NCBI GenBank assembly: GCA_020629035.1 | Contig: JAHDEC010000015.1 | Coordinates: forward strand, 34,311-98,310 | DNA length: 64,000 nt | Reading direction: 5' to 3' | From: Saprospiraceae bacterium | Lineage (GTDB): Bacteria; Bacteroidota; Bacteroidia; Chitinophagales; Saprospiraceae | Shown here: positions 8,879-19,690 of the stretch, one piece after another | How the letters are laid out: each line of letters begins with the position of its first letter | Position numbering within the stretch: position 1 is the first letter of the stretch | Program-made: the position numbers and the translations under genes | Notes under the pieces: generated by a model | What the model saw: the letters and a program-made list of their open reading frames with translations, nothing else | The model's database searches: none | Told to the model about the DNA's origin: nothing

Positions 8879-11800
8879 TTACATTTTTGCAAACTTAATT
8901 AATGTATATAGTTCAGTGGGGTCGCTAATAATCAAGTAGTAGATACCGGGTAGAAGATGGTTTGTCTGTATTAATGAGAGTTTTTCGTCAAGCACTCCTG
9001 CACTCATTTTCTGACCATTAATGTTACTTATTTGGTAGTTCATAATTAGCCCTGATTCGTTTACCAAATGAAGTTTATCTTCTACAGGATTTGGGAAGAG
9101 TTTTACTTTGCTGGATAGTAAGTCTTTAGTTGAACTTATTAAATCCTCACCATCACAATCTTCATCTATGCCATTATTTGCAATTTCTTCTGCATCAGGG
9201 TTAATAGCTGGATCTGAGTCATCACAATCCACATCCGAATTAAATCCATCGCCATCGGCATCGATAATTAGCACTTCGCCATCACAATCTTCATCTATTT
9301 CATTATTGGGTACCTCAGTGGCTCCAGGATTTATTCCAGGGTTTGTGTCGTCACAATCGCCATTTTCAGTACTTGTGCCTGGAGGTTGAGAACAAAATTC
9401 AATAAAATTGTCTGAATCACCATAACCGTCCATATCGGAATCCACATAATAGGTCTGAATATTTAAGCCTTCATCTATTTCTCCATTACAATTGTTATCT
9501 ATCTCATCACAAACCTCAGCAACGGAAGGGTTTATTTCCGCATTAAAATCATCACAATCTTCATCAGAATTAAACCCATCGCCATCTTCGTCGATAATTA
9601 GTGCTTCACCATCACAATCTTCATCTATGTCATTGTTAGGGATCTCTGCTTGACCTGGATTTACTGCGTCATTTGCATCATCGCAATCCTCATCGGAATT
9701 AAATCCATCACCATCCTCATCGATAATTAAAGCAATACCATCACAATCCTCATCCACATCGTTATTAGGAATTTCGCTTGCTTCCGAATTTACTTCGGGG
9801 TCGAGGTCATCGCAATCCTCATCAGAATTAAACCCATCGCCATCTTCATCAATGATCAGAGCAATACCATCACAATCCTCATCCACATCGTTATTAGGAA
9901 TTTCGCTTGCCCCCGAATTTACTTCGGGGTCGGAGTCATCGCAATCCTGATCAGAATTAAACCCATCGCCATCCTCATCGATAATTAAAGCAATACCATC
10001 ACAATCCTCATCCACATCATTATTAGGTATCTCGCTTGCTTCCGAATTTACTTCGGGGTCGAGGTCATCACAATCCTCATCAGAATTAAACCCATCTCCA
10101 TCCTGATCAATGATTAGAGCTATACCATCACAATCTTCATCAAGATCATTATTAGGGATTTCGCTTGCCTCTGAATTTACTTCGGGGTCGAGGTCATCAC
10201 AATCCTCATCAGAATTAAACCCATCTCCATCCTGATCAATGATTGTAGCTATACCATCACAATCTTCATCTATGCTATTATTTGCAATTTCTTCTGCATC
10301 TGGGTTAATAGCTGGATCTGAGTCATCACAATCCACATCCGAAGCATAACCATCGCCATCTGCATCGATAGGGTACAAACTGAGAAGAGTTCTTCCCGTG
10401 TTGTCTTTTTCTAATCTGAATGTTTGAGTATTTTCATCGATAGTGACCACCAAGCTATCTTTGGCTGCATTCCAGTTAGTTATAGGTAGCGATTCTCCTT
10501 CCACATATGGGAAAAGCATAATCTTAAGTTCTGGACTAACTGCATCGCTTTCAATAATTAATCTAGGTCTTATGTAGTTTGGATTGGAATTGTAAGGATT
10601 TCCAGTAAAGTAATCTTGGTAATCTAATGTGTCCATATATATTGGGAATTCATTGGGACCTTCATGTTCATTTTGTAATATCCTGATTAATAATCTTCGT
10701 TGACCAGTTGTACTGGGTTCCTTTAGTATTATATCATTTCTAAATCCATTATCATCTTCGGATTTGATTATTTCTTCGATGGTTAAGTCTCTTGCCACTT
10801 GTCCAAGCCATTGATAATTATGGACATTTTCGTCTTTTTGAATATCATCGATTACAAGTGCATAGGGACGCTCATTTCTAACAACAGCCACAGATCTAAT
10901 AACTTTTTCCATTGGATTGTGTAGACGTTTTATCATACGTTCATACTTATAAGGCTGATGCCAGTGCGGAAACTCATAGAAAGGTATATCGAAATGAGCT
11001 TCTGTCTTTTCTTCGAATTGAAAGTCATTCCAAGTCTCTTCTACTTTAGACCAATCACCTCCAAGCCACGGATGATCTACACCTTCAGAATGTGGAGACC
11101 AATGCCAATCCCAAGTGTAAGCGTAAGTGGCATCACCGGCCACTAGACTAAATTGATCGTTTGTTTCCCAGTCTAATAATTTACCTGGCTGCCGACATTT
11201 ATCTCCATCTGGGTCTCCAACTGCAACTCCCTTCCCATCTATGATCATAGTACTATGAAACCATGTTGGCTGAAACTGGCTACCACCATAAGATTTCCTA
11301 ATCCAAATTCGACCAAGGGCACTTAATGTAAAGTCATTGCGATCTCCATGTGTGTGTCCACCCATATCTTGGCGGCAATGAAATTGGACTGCTATAGCAT
11401 CAGAAGATTTATCACTCTTCATAATGGCTAAGCCTCGATCTGATGCTAGGTAATCTTCTTGAACAGTATTTTCGGCCTGGGTACTCCAATCTCCTTGATT
11501 GTAATCTGAAGCGAATACCGCTGCTGGAATCAAATAGTTTTGATAACTATCGTCTGGTCTAATTTGCTGATAAACATACCCTTCAGAGTTGTTTTCATAA
11601 GCTTGTTCAATATAGTTTCTCCAAACAAAATCAATCGAAGGATTCTCAGGAAATATCCATTTTAAGCCTACAGCATCTGATGAATTAAACTTATACTTTC
11701 CTTTTTCATCATCATGGCCACTACCACCCCAAACATCATACGATGTATATCCATGTCCAAAGGGCTGCATTATGGCTGGTAGAAACGATTCGCCATATGC

Positions 11801-12847
11801 CCTCACATGCGGATGACCAAGCAAACTATAACCCCTTTTTGCACAAGCTATTAGTGTTGTTGCATATTGATAGTTTTTTCCTAGGCCTTCATATCCAGCC
11901 CCTGAAGGGTACCAACCATAGTTGATGAAATTATGTAGTGCTCTCATCCACCGTTCGGTTAAGTCTGCGTTGTATCCTTCTTCTCCTTCTATAGCTAGGT
12001 TTATTACTAGCTCAAATGTGTTTAAAGTTGTCCAGTTTGAAGTGTTTGCATAAGCTAAAAGATGCGCTCCATGGTTTGGTTCTTGCCTAACAATCTTGGC
12101 TAAGGCCTCACGGACCTTGCTACGTTGATTATCCGTCATAGCATGGTAATTTAGATCAAAGGCTAAGGCCATATGTGATCCTCCGAAATGATTGTAATTA
12201 TTGCCTAATCCGTTTAAGGTAGAATCAGCCAAAGCTAATTCTGCCCAAAATGTCATTGCCTTAGCTAGATCATTTGCTCGATCATTATACATGGTTTGTG
12301 TGTCCTCATCAAACGCTCCTTGTTTAATTAAGCATTCAAAAGCAAGTAGAGACATCATACAAGCAGTCATATGCTTCCTCTTTATCGTAACATCATCCCA
12401 GACAGCAAGATCTTCATTTACCAATTGATTATATTCTTTTTGAGAATCCCAAAATCCAGTATTCCCAACCCATCTATTTCCACTTTCATCTAAACCATAA
12501 GTGCTATTATGATTATAATTGGCAGCCCCTAAATGTAATAGGGTAGTATAAGCATGTATTTGAGCCATAATAGCTCTTCCACTAGCTGTATTTTCTAAGC
12601 GTTGTTTAATATCAGGAATTTCACTAGGCCCAAAATAAATTCGAGGGTGAATACCTATTTCCGGAGCATGAACAATAGAGCGAATACCATCATAATTAAA
12701 AGCTACTTCTCTTTGACCTAAACCTTCTTCATCTGTATTGTCATAATTTTCCCAGCCATAGGTAAATCCGCCAATCTGAGTCTCTTGCGCAAACATGTTT
12801 GAAAATGAAAAAGCAAGTATTAACGACAAGTGAAGTAAGGAACGCAT
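8879..12847 (-). CDS. T9SS-secreted heparinase II/III-like protein with nine MopE-type repeats
   Basis: The 1322-residue protein has a signal peptide (residues 1-20). Residues about 60-400 are an alpha-toroid of the polysaccharide lyase type, opening with HPRIYFGPSEIPDIKQRL, and residues about 480-820 are the beta-sandwich half with GGHTHGDRNDFTLSALG near residue 500, typical of heparinase II/III-like and alginate-lyase proteins. Residues about 828-1240 hold nine 43-residue repeats of the MopE metal-binding type (DxDGDGFxSDxDCDD ... DEDCDG). The tail (about 1243-1322) is a T9SS type A sorting domain (LFPNPVEDKL ... LLPGIYYLI). It likely degrades or binds an acidic polysaccharide at the cell surface; the substrate is not deducible. 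Confidence 0.82.
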   Translation of the reverse strand: MRSLLHLSLILAFSFSNMFAQETQIGGFTYGWENYDNTDEEGLGQREVAFNYDGIRSIVHAPEIGIHPRIYFGPSEIPDIKQRLENTASGRAIMAQIHAYTTLLHLGAANYNHNSTYGLDESGNRWVGNTGFWDSQKEYNQLVNEDLAVWDDVTIKRKHMTACMMSLLAFECLIKQGAFDEDTQTMYNDRANDLAKAMTFWAELALADSTLNGLGNNYNHFGGSHMALAFDLNYHAMTDNQRSKVREALAKIVRQEPNHGAHLLAYANTSNWTTLNTFELVINLAIEGEEGYNADLTERWMRALHNFINYGWYPSGAGYEGLGKNYQYATTLIACAKRGYSLLGHPHVRAYGESFLPAIMQPFGHGYTSYDVWGGSGHDDEKGKYKFNSSDAVGLKWIFPENPSIDFVWRNYIEQAYENNSEGYVYQQIRPDDSYQNYLIPAAVFASDYNQGDWSTQAENTVQEDYLASDRGLAIMKSDKSSDAIAVQFHCRQDMGGHTHGDRNDFTLSALGRIWIRKSYGGSQFQPTWFHSTMIIDGKGVAVGDPDGDKCRQPGKLLDWETNDQFSLVAGDATYAYTWDWHWSPHSEGVDHPWLGGDWSKVEETWNDFQFEEKTEAHFDIPFYEFPHWHQPYKYERMIKRLHNPMEKVIRSVAVVRNERPYALVIDDIQKDENVHNYQWLGQVARDLTIEEIIKSEDDNGFRNDIILKEPSTTGQRRLLIRILQNEHEGPNEFPIYMDTLDYQDYFTGNPYNSNPNYIRPRLIIESDAVSPELKIMLFPYVEGESLPITNWNAAKDSLVVTIDENTQTFRLEKDNTGRTLLSLYPIDADGDGYASDVDCDDSDPAINPDAEEIANNSIDEDCDGIATIIDQDGDGFNSDEDCDDLDPEVNSEASEIPNNDLDEDCDGIALIIDQDGDGFNSDEDCDDLDPEVNSEASEIPNNDVDEDCDGIALIIDEDGDGFNSDQDCDDSDPEVNSGASEIPNNDVDEDCDGIALIIDEDGDGFNSDEDCDDLDPEVNSEASEIPNNDVDEDCDGIALIIDEDGDGFNSDEDCDDANDAVNPGQAEIPNNDIDEDCDGEALIIDEDGDGFNSDEDCDDFNAEINPSVAEVCDEIDNNCNGEIDEGLNIQTYYVDSDMDGYGDSDNFIEFCSQPPGTSTENGDCDDTNPGINPGATEVPNNEIDEDCDGEVLIIDADGDGFNSDVDCDDSDPAINPDAEEIANNGIDEDCDGEDLISSTKDLLSSKVKLFPNPVEDKLHLVNESGLIMNYQISNINGQKMSAGVLDEKLSLIQTNHLLPGIYYLIISDPTELYTLIKFAKM
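9139..10366 (-). repeat. MopE-type repeat array, nine units of about 129 bp
   Basis: Nine tandem units of 43 codons encode D-x-D-G-D-G-F-N-S-D-x-D-C-D-D and end in D-E-D-C-D-G. Units two to six are nearly identical at DNA level. The unit near 9420-9550 is atypical: it carries NNCNG and a TYYVDSDMDGYG insertion. Such repeats in MopE and its relatives are predicted metal-binding sites. Confidence 0.9.
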
Positions 12848-12960
12848 GAACTACTTTTTGATGAATTACAGATATAACATATTGAGTATAAAAGTATCTA
12901 ATTTATTCCCAATTTCTAAACCTGATAAGTAGCCTCAGATTATAAGTTGTATGTAAATCA

Positions 12961-15900
12961 CTAATCACTCTTTTGGATTTTCACAAAATAGAAATCGCCG
13001 TCATGAGATATTACTTGAAGGATATACAAACCTTCAGGGAAATTTGAAAGATCAAGCTTGACTTTTCTATTGTTAGTCTCTGTTTTTTGTAGTACCTCAG
13101 CGGCTAAATCAAATAATTTTACCTGGCGTATAAGTTTATTAGAAAATTCAATGTTTAACGAACCCTGACTCGGATTTGGGTAAACATTAAGTATGTTGAG
13201 TTCGTTATCATTTACAGAAGACACTAAATCTTCACCATCACAATCTTCATCAATATCGTTGTTTGGAATTTCGCTCGCCCCGGGATTTATTCCGGCATCG
13301 GCGTCATCACAATCACCCCCAACTAAACTAGTTCCCGGTGGCTGGGCACAGAATTCGATTGCCTTATTATCATCTCCAAAACCATCCATATCACCATCAA
13401 CATAATAAGTTGCAACTTCTAAGTCTTCATCTATTTGACCATCGCAATTGTTGTCAAGTTCATCACAGATTTCGCTCACCCCAGGATTTATATCTGCATT
13501 GAAATCATCACAATCCTCATCGGAATTAAACCCATCCCCATCTTCATCTATAACCAAAGCTATACCATCACAATCCTCATCCACATCATTATTTGGGATC
13601 TCGCTGGACCCGGGATTTATTCCGGCGTCGGCGTCATCACAATCTTCATCGGAATTAAATCCATCCCCATCCTCATCTATAATCAAAGCTATTCCATCAC
13701 AATCCTCATCCACATCGTTATTAGGGATTTCGCTCACCCCAGGATTTATATCTGCATTGAAATCATCACAATCTTCATCGGAATTAAATCCATCCCCATC
13801 CTCATCTATAATTAAAACTATACCATCACAATCCTCATCCACATCATTATTTGGGATTTCGCTGGACCCAGGATTTATATCTGCATTGAAATCATCACAA
13901 TCTTCATCGGAATTAAACCCATCGCCATCTTCATCTATGATTAGAGTAATACCATCACAATCCTCATCCACATCATTATTTGGGATTTCGCTGGACCCTG
14001 GATTTATATCTGCATTGAAATCATCACAATCCACATCGGAATTAAATCCATCACCATCTTCATCTATAATTAAAACTATTCCATCACAATCCTCATCCAC
14101 ATCATTATTTGGAATTTCGCTAGCCTCCGAATTTACTTCGGGGTCGGCGTCATCACAATCTTCATCTGAGTTAAATCCATCCCCATCTATATCATCATCT
14201 GGTGTCGCTGGATCACAATCATCATCAATTCCATTATATGGTACTTCTACGACGCCAGGATTTATTTCACTGACTAAATCTTGACAATCAAGATCAGCAG
14301 TAAATCCATCTCCATCGGCGTCAACAAATCCCTCAATACATCCAAAACTAGGGATGCCATTATCTATTTGTTGTGTAATACCATCGCAATCATTTCGATC
14401 ACTAACAACAATCATAACATCTGGAAAATCCGAAGCTACCTGATAACTAAATTCAATGCTGCAAGCATCGATAGCATTGATAATTGTCCCAATTGATGTT
14501 GTGCTGTGATTGTACTGCAACAATGTTATCCTTGCCTCCCAAATGGATTCATCATAAGCATCACAAAACTCAAAATAATAGCCTTGACCATCTTCTAAAG
14601 CTAGCACATAATAGGTTTCATTTGTCCAGACTTCAAAGTTTGCAGCGATAGGTCCATTTTCACACTGAGCACCAAATTGCAGTTGTGGCCAAGGCCCAGT
14701 ATTAGCTTCGGTACATGCTGGGACTTCTACTGAGATACCATCACAATTATCATCAATACCGTTATTTGGAATCTCACTTGCTTCGTAATTTACTTCTGGG
14801 TCGTTGTCGTCACAATCTTCATCTGCTTCAAAGCCATCCCCATCATTATCTTGTTCGTCTATGATGCCATCACAATCGTCGTCAATACCATTATTGGGAA
14901 TTTCGCTAGCCTCCGAATTTACTTCTGGGTCGAGGTCATCACAATCTTCTTCTGAATTAAAGCCATCCCCATCCTGATCTATCCCTATAAATTCAGCAAA
15001 AACACCTTGACTAGGATGTAAGAAATACCCAGATCCTGTAGTAATACTACTAACGGCTCGTACCATAAACCAATCTCCTATGTTAGGATTATTTAATGAG
15101 TAGCTAGTTTGATCTGCACTTATCAGATTGGATATTTTTTCATATTTGCCAAATTCACTATCACTTTGGTATATAAAATATCCTGCTAGGGCTTCATCAG
15201 TGGACGCATCCCAAGCAAAAGTTATATTACCTTCTGTTGTTTGGATATTTGCCTGGCTTGCAGGGAATGTCTGATAAAGTCGTAGGCTCGGATCACCATA
15301 GAAGCTAAAATGAGTTCGGTTCCACCAATCTGGCGTGTCCCATTCTTGGTGAGGTTTTTCTAAAAGATTATTGCTTTCATTATGATCCATAATTTGTTTC
15401 ATAGCCAATCCTAATGGTTCACCTACTCCTGCCTGATGAAATAAATTAGTGGCTTGCGTGGTCCACAAGGTAATTAGGGTTTCGCAGTCAGCTCCCATTA
15501 ATCTTCGGATGTGGCTATAACTTTGAAAAGGAATATCACCATATCCCCAGCCACTTTGGTCACTGCTAAAAACCAAAGCATCCATCCCATCTACACTCCA
15601 TTCACTAAATTGAGGAACATGTCTATTTTGCATATAGAACAGGTATGGCCCATTTTCTTTAACCCACAAAGGATGTCCTAAAGCTTGGGTATTATAGTTT
15701 TGTTCAATGTTTTGTGATCCAGAAAGACCGGGCAAACATCTAAAGGACGCATCAGTAGAGTTGGTATACTCACTCTTATAAAAGGCAGTTTTTTGACCTA
15801 TTTTATTGCCTGAATTGACGTGTCTGAAATTATGGAGGCGATCTAAATAATTAGCCACCAATTGGATTTCTGAAGTTTCGATATCCAAGCCGAAAAAATC

Positions 15901-16761
15901 AACTCGTCCAAAACCCATCTCTAGACTACTTGGCATTGTATCCTGATCCCAACGAAAATCTCCAGGATAGTTTTTGGTTAAACCTTCGTATTGTTCGGGG
16001 ATATCATACGTCGCGGTATCCGTAAACACTCCATCTAAGTCAGCATAATAGGTGTCAGCTCCACGAGCCCCAGAAAATTCAATGTGTCCATCGGGTGCTT
16101 GTTGACCTTGTCCTGCCCGAGGTAAAGGCACATGACCAAGTAGGAACAGCAATTGGGGCTTATCATCAGCTGGCGCTTGGTCATAAATAGATTGGATTTG
16201 GTTTTTTACACTTACCACTAAATCACCATCATCATAAGAAATGCTGCCTTTAGTGACACTCAGTGTTTCGACCATCCAGCCATCTCCAGTCAAGTCTTGA
16301 ATAAGTCTATTGATTTTGTCGGGTAAATAAGACGCCACATCTTCTGCCATGCAAAGAATCATTCTTCCCCTATAATCAGATTGATCATATCCAGCAGATG
16401 CAGCTACATACCCAATAGCGACTCCGTTTGCTCTTTGTCGTTTAATTTGATACTCATAGAGTTTATTTTGTTCAATATTGGTATCAGTCCAAGAAGTGGT
16501 GCCGGGTGATAAACTTTCTGAAACTAGTTGCCAATCATTAAATGAGCCATATAAAGATCTACGATAAATATCAGTTGGATCAGTATTATTTAGCTGAGCA
16601 TCGAGCAGCTTAATGGTAAAACTTGGTGGATTTTCCTCAGCCGTTATTTCAGCCATACAGACAAATTGACCATCTGTATTCCAATTAAAATTATCTAGTT
16701 GGCTTGAAAGTGAAGTGCTTATTATATGTATTAAGATAAGGGTAAGAAAACCTCTTGCCAT
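12961..16761 (-). CDS. T9SS-secreted gingipain-fold (C25-like) protein with ten MopE-type repeats
   Basis: The 1266-residue protein has a signal peptide (residues 1-19), a fibronectin-III-like segment (about 30-120), then a C25-like region (about 125-510): FLLGHVPLP, ADTYYADLDG, GFGRVDFF and the terminal FYGDPSLRLY match the gingipain fold. The positions of the catalytic His and Cys are not occupied by those residues, so it is probably inactive. Two MopE-type repeats follow (594-676), then a Cys-containing domain of about 130 residues (677-805) shared with the paralogue at 19691-23569, then eight more repeats and a T9SS sorting domain (from about 1180; VYPNPSQGSL). It follows the beta-helix gene by 3 bases, so these two are cotranscribed. 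Confidence 0.78.
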   Translation of the reverse strand: MARGFLTLILIHIISTSLSSQLDNFNWNTDGQFVCMAEITAEENPPSFTIKLLDAQLNNTDPTDIYRRSLYGSFNDWQLVSESLSPGTTSWTDTNIEQNKLYEYQIKRQRANGVAIGYVAASAGYDQSDYRGRMILCMAEDVASYLPDKINRLIQDLTGDGWMVETLSVTKGSISYDDGDLVVSVKNQIQSIYDQAPADDKPQLLFLLGHVPLPRAGQGQQAPDGHIEFSGARGADTYYADLDGVFTDTATYDIPEQYEGLTKNYPGDFRWDQDTMPSSLEMGFGRVDFFGLDIETSEIQLVANYLDRLHNFRHVNSGNKIGQKTAFYKSEYTNSTDASFRCLPGLSGSQNIEQNYNTQALGHPLWVKENGPYLFYMQNRHVPQFSEWSVDGMDALVFSSDQSGWGYGDIPFQSYSHIRRLMGADCETLITLWTTQATNLFHQAGVGEPLGLAMKQIMDHNESNNLLEKPHQEWDTPDWWNRTHFSFYGDPSLRLYQTFPASQANIQTTEGNITFAWDASTDEALAGYFIYQSDSEFGKYEKISNLISADQTSYSLNNPNIGDWFMVRAVSSITTGSGYFLHPSQGVFAEFIGIDQDGDGFNSEEDCDDLDPEVNSEASEIPNNGIDDDCDGIIDEQDNDGDGFEADEDCDDNDPEVNYEASEIPNNGIDDNCDGISVEVPACTEANTGPWPQLQFGAQCENGPIAANFEVWTNETYYVLALEDGQGYYFEFCDAYDESIWEARITLLQYNHSTTSIGTIINAIDACSIEFSYQVASDFPDVMIVVSDRNDCDGITQQIDNGIPSFGCIEGFVDADGDGFTADLDCQDLVSEINPGVVEVPYNGIDDDCDPATPDDDIDGDGFNSDEDCDDADPEVNSEASEIPNNDVDEDCDGIVLIIDEDGDGFNSDVDCDDFNADINPGSSEIPNNDVDEDCDGITLIIDEDGDGFNSDEDCDDFNADINPGSSEIPNNDVDEDCDGIVLIIDEDGDGFNSDEDCDDFNADINPGVSEIPNNDVDEDCDGIALIIDEDGDGFNSDEDCDDADAGINPGSSEIPNNDVDEDCDGIALVIDEDGDGFNSDEDCDDFNADINPGVSEICDELDNNCDGQIDEDLEVATYYVDGDMDGFGDDNKAIEFCAQPPGTSLVGGDCDDADAGINPGASEIPNNDIDEDCDGEDLVSSVNDNELNILNVYPNPSQGSLNIEFSNKLIRQVKLFDLAAEVLQKTETNNRKVKLDLSNFPEGLYILQVISHDGDFYFVKIQKSD
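13214..14980 (-). repeat. MopE-type repeat array, two plus eight units split by a Cys-rich domain
   Basis: Units of 129 bp encode the same acidic 43-residue repeat. Two lie at about 14735-14980 and eight at about 13214-14330; the gap encodes the shared Cys-rich domain. Neighbouring units at 13490-14130 differ by only a few bases. Confidence 0.88.
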
Positions 16762-16764
16762 AAT

Positions 16765-19548
16765 TTAGATCTTATGAATTTTTACAAAATAGAATTTGCC
16801 ATCTTGAGATTCTACCTGTAGCATATACAATCCACTAGGGAAATTTGAAATATCAAGCTTGACTTGTCTATTGTTTGTGTCATTTTTTTGTAAAACGTTA
16901 GCAGCTAAATCAATTAATTTTATTTGACTAATTATATTATTAGCTAATTCGATAGTTATCAAACCATTACTTGGATTAGGGTAAACATCAAGCAGTGAGT
17001 GTTCTTCATTGTTCACACTGGAAATTAGATCCTCTCCATCACAATCTTCGTCTATTCCATTATTAGCGATTTCTTCAGCATCTGGATTTACTTCAGGATT
17101 AGTATCATCACAATCGCCACTTTCTGTGCTTGTCCCCGGTGGCTGTGAGCAAAGCTCAACCGAGTAATCTGGGTCACCGTAACCATCCATATCTGCATCA
17201 ACATAATAAGTTTGGACTTCAAGACCGTCATCTATCTGACCGTCGCAATTGTTATCCACTTCATCGCAGATTTCTTCAGCGTTTGGATTTATTGTTGCAT
17301 CACTGTCATCGCAATCTTCATCCGAATTAAAGCCATCCCCATCATCATCAATGATTAAGGCAAGTCCATCACAATCCTCATCTACCTCATTGTTGGGTAT
17401 CTCTTCTGCTCCTGGGTTTATTCCGGCATCGAGGTCGTCGCAATCTTCATCTGAATTAAATCCATCCATATCTTCATCAATAATCAGCACCTCACCATCA
17501 CAATCTTCGTCCACATCATTGTTAGGGATTTCTTCGGCATCTGGATTTATAGTAGCATCGGTGTCATCACAATCTTGGTCTACATCATAGCCGTCCATGT
17601 CTAAATCATCATCTGCCGTCTCAGCATTGCAATCATCATCTATACCGTTATATGGAATTTCCATCATTCCAGGATTAATTGCCTCATTTAAGTCATCGCA
17701 ATCGTCTTCTAAAAAATATCCATCTCCATCAAGGTCATCATCCGGTGTTTCTTCATCGCAATCGTCGTTGATTCCATTGTATGGGATTTCTGTAGTTGCA
17801 GGATTTATGTCTGGATTAGCATCATCACAATCAAGGATCAAATTAAATCCATCCATATCTAGATCATCTTCTAATGTCTCTGGATTGCAATCATCATCAA
17901 GACCATTGTATGGGATTTCTTCAGCTTCAGGATTTACTTCAGCATTCATATCATTGCAATCTTCATCAATGCCGAAACCATCACCGTCTACATCATCATC
18001 AGGAGTAGACTCATTGCAATCCTCATCTACACCATTGTATGGGATCTCTATAACACCGGGATTTATTTCAGGATCGAGGTCATCACAATCTACATCATCT
18101 CCATATCCATCTTGATCTTGATCATTGTCCAATGTTGTTTCATCGCAATCATCATCGATACCGTTAAAAGGAATTTCAGTAGCATCTAAATTTACCTCAG
18201 GATTTGTGTCGTCACAATCTTCATCAATATCGAAACCATCTTGATCCAAGTCATCATCTAATGTGGATGGATCACAATCGTCATCTTTTCCATTGTAAGG
18301 AGTTTCTGTATTTCCAGGGTATACTTCTGGATCAGCTGGGTCACAATCATCTAAATCACATATACCATCAAGATCTTCATCCAGAAAGGTCCCAATACAC
18401 TCACATTCCATACTCAAAGCATCATTTTCTGTGCAAGGATCATTATCATCACAAGACGAACCTGGGAAAACATCAGGATCCATATCGTCACAATCGATTT
18501 CACTACCATAACCATCTCCATCATTATCCAGTGGGGTAATCCCATCACAATTATCATCAATCGTATTGTTTGGGTCTTCTTCGGCTCCTGGGTTCACGGC
18601 TGAATTCGTATCATCACAGTCACATAAAGAAGGATTGCTGTCCCAAGTAAAATAGCCATCTCCATCATTATCCGTAATCGGAAAATAATGAAGTCCTATG
18701 TCAGCTACACTTCCATCGGGATCTACTCCTTCTCCGTTATTGATTGCTGGTGATTCCTTTAGTGGGAAATAGTCATTTTCTATGTCCAATGCCGCGTTTG
18801 CAATCAAGTTAGTTGGATCTAAGGTCGATACATCAAAACCTAAATTCCCCTCCTGTTCTGGAATAATAATATTATGATGAAAATCAAATTGTGCAGGTAA
18901 TTCGCTAGAGGAAATAAAAAAAATTTGAGGACCATTGAGAAAGGCATTATTGTATATTTCATAGTTCCCGGATCCAGCTAAAGTTGCTGTAAATAGTCTA
19001 TTCCCATTATCACTGTCAAAGATGTTACTGCTTAAGCTAATGTTGTTGGATGTATTGGTAAAGTTGACAGCTGAATTTGATTGATTAGAAATTATATTTC
19101 GATGCATCACAACAGTCCCATTTTGTGAATTGAAGCAGTTTAATGCTGTATTTCCTCCTAAAATTTTACAGTTAGTGATTAATAGATTAACCCCTAAAGA
19201 CGTCTTGAAAGCATTTCCTAAAGTTCCAACTCTCTCTATTGTAAGATTACTAAATGCAGAAATGGTGTTGTTGCCCACGTCGATTGCTAAGGCTGGATCA
19301 TTAAAAGAAATGATGCTCTCATCTCTACTTTCTCCTATAAAAGCTAGCGATTTATTGACTATTATACCTTCGCTATAAACACCTTTTTTAATAAAGATAG
19401 TATCGCTTGTGGCGGCGGCATCGATAGCCTCTTGTATTATTGGAAAATCATCTGGAACAATAATGGTTGATTGGGCAAGCGTGTTTTGAATCCAGCAAAT
19501 GCATAAAAAGATAAACACGAATAATTTGGGATATTTTCGATTTTTCAT
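16765..19548 (-). CDS. T9SS-secreted parallel beta-helix protein with twelve MopE-type repeats
   Basis: The 927-residue protein has a signal peptide (residues 1-25). Residues about 27-288 look like a right-handed beta-helix of the pectate-lyase-like kind: TIIVPDDFPIIQEAIDAA opens it, followed by short repeating strands rich in Asn and Ile (CKILGGNTALNCFNSQNG, NIISNQSNSAVNF). Residues about 291-838 carry twelve MopE-type repeats, some diverged (one has a CDDNDPCTENDA insertion related to other Cys-rich surface proteins). The T9SS sorting domain starts near 840 (VYPNPSNGLITIEL). No lyase active site could be identified, so a binding or structural role is equally possible. Its stop is 3 bases from the next gene. 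Confidence 0.8.
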   Translation of the reverse strand: MKNRKYPKLFVFIFLCICWIQNTLAQSTIIVPDDFPIIQEAIDAAATSDTIFIKKGVYSEGIIVNKSLAFIGESRDESIISFNDPALAIDVGNNTISAFSNLTIERVGTLGNAFKTSLGVNLLITNCKILGGNTALNCFNSQNGTVVMHRNIISNQSNSAVNFTNTSNNISLSSNIFDSDNGNRLFTATLAGSGNYEIYNNAFLNGPQIFFISSSELPAQFDFHHNIIIPEQEGNLGFDVSTLDPTNLIANAALDIENDYFPLKESPAINNGEGVDPDGSVADIGLHYFPITDNDGDGYFTWDSNPSLCDCDDTNSAVNPGAEEDPNNTIDDNCDGITPLDNDGDGYGSEIDCDDMDPDVFPGSSCDDNDPCTENDALSMECECIGTFLDEDLDGICDLDDCDPADPEVYPGNTETPYNGKDDDCDPSTLDDDLDQDGFDIDEDCDDTNPEVNLDATEIPFNGIDDDCDETTLDNDQDQDGYGDDVDCDDLDPEINPGVIEIPYNGVDEDCNESTPDDDVDGDGFGIDEDCNDMNAEVNPEAEEIPYNGLDDDCNPETLEDDLDMDGFNLILDCDDANPDINPATTEIPYNGINDDCDEETPDDDLDGDGYFLEDDCDDLNEAINPGMMEIPYNGIDDDCNAETADDDLDMDGYDVDQDCDDTDATINPDAEEIPNNDVDEDCDGEVLIIDEDMDGFNSDEDCDDLDAGINPGAEEIPNNEVDEDCDGLALIIDDDGDGFNSDEDCDDSDATINPNAEEICDEVDNNCDGQIDDGLEVQTYYVDADMDGYGDPDYSVELCSQPPGTSTESGDCDDTNPEVNPDAEEIANNGIDEDCDGEDLISSVNNEEHSLLDVYPNPSNGLITIELANNIISQIKLIDLAANVLQKNDTNNRQVKLDISNFPSGLYMLQVESQDGKFYFVKIHKI
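17030..18678 (-). repeat. MopE-type repeat array, twelve units
   Basis: Twelve units of about 129 bp. The N-terminal units end in T-x-D-D (class with NGIDDDCDxxT) and the C-terminal ones in A/V-L-I-I (class with NDVDEDCDG); both classes occur in other genes of the window. This array is the most diverged at DNA level. Confidence 0.85.
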
Positions 19549-19690
19549 TCCTGAGGCTTGGCAATGTTATTAGTTAATTAACTTCTTAAAAGTATAAGTT
19601 AACAAAAAACATCTGAGCAACAGATAGTTAAAATAATAAATTTTAAAAATGAACATCCACAAAAGATTAGAATGGATGCTCATGTTAAGG

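Noticed and set aside
9139..10366. Regular direct repeats suggesting a CRISPR array
   Set aside because: The period is 129 bases, in frame, without spacers and codes for a conserved acidic protein repeat.
13448..14284. Long open frames on the plus strand opposite the repeat arrays, including one of 278 residues rich in Ser
   Set aside because: They are the antisense shadow of the repeat codons (GAT/GAG read as Ser/Ile), occur over every array, and lack a start signal or family match.
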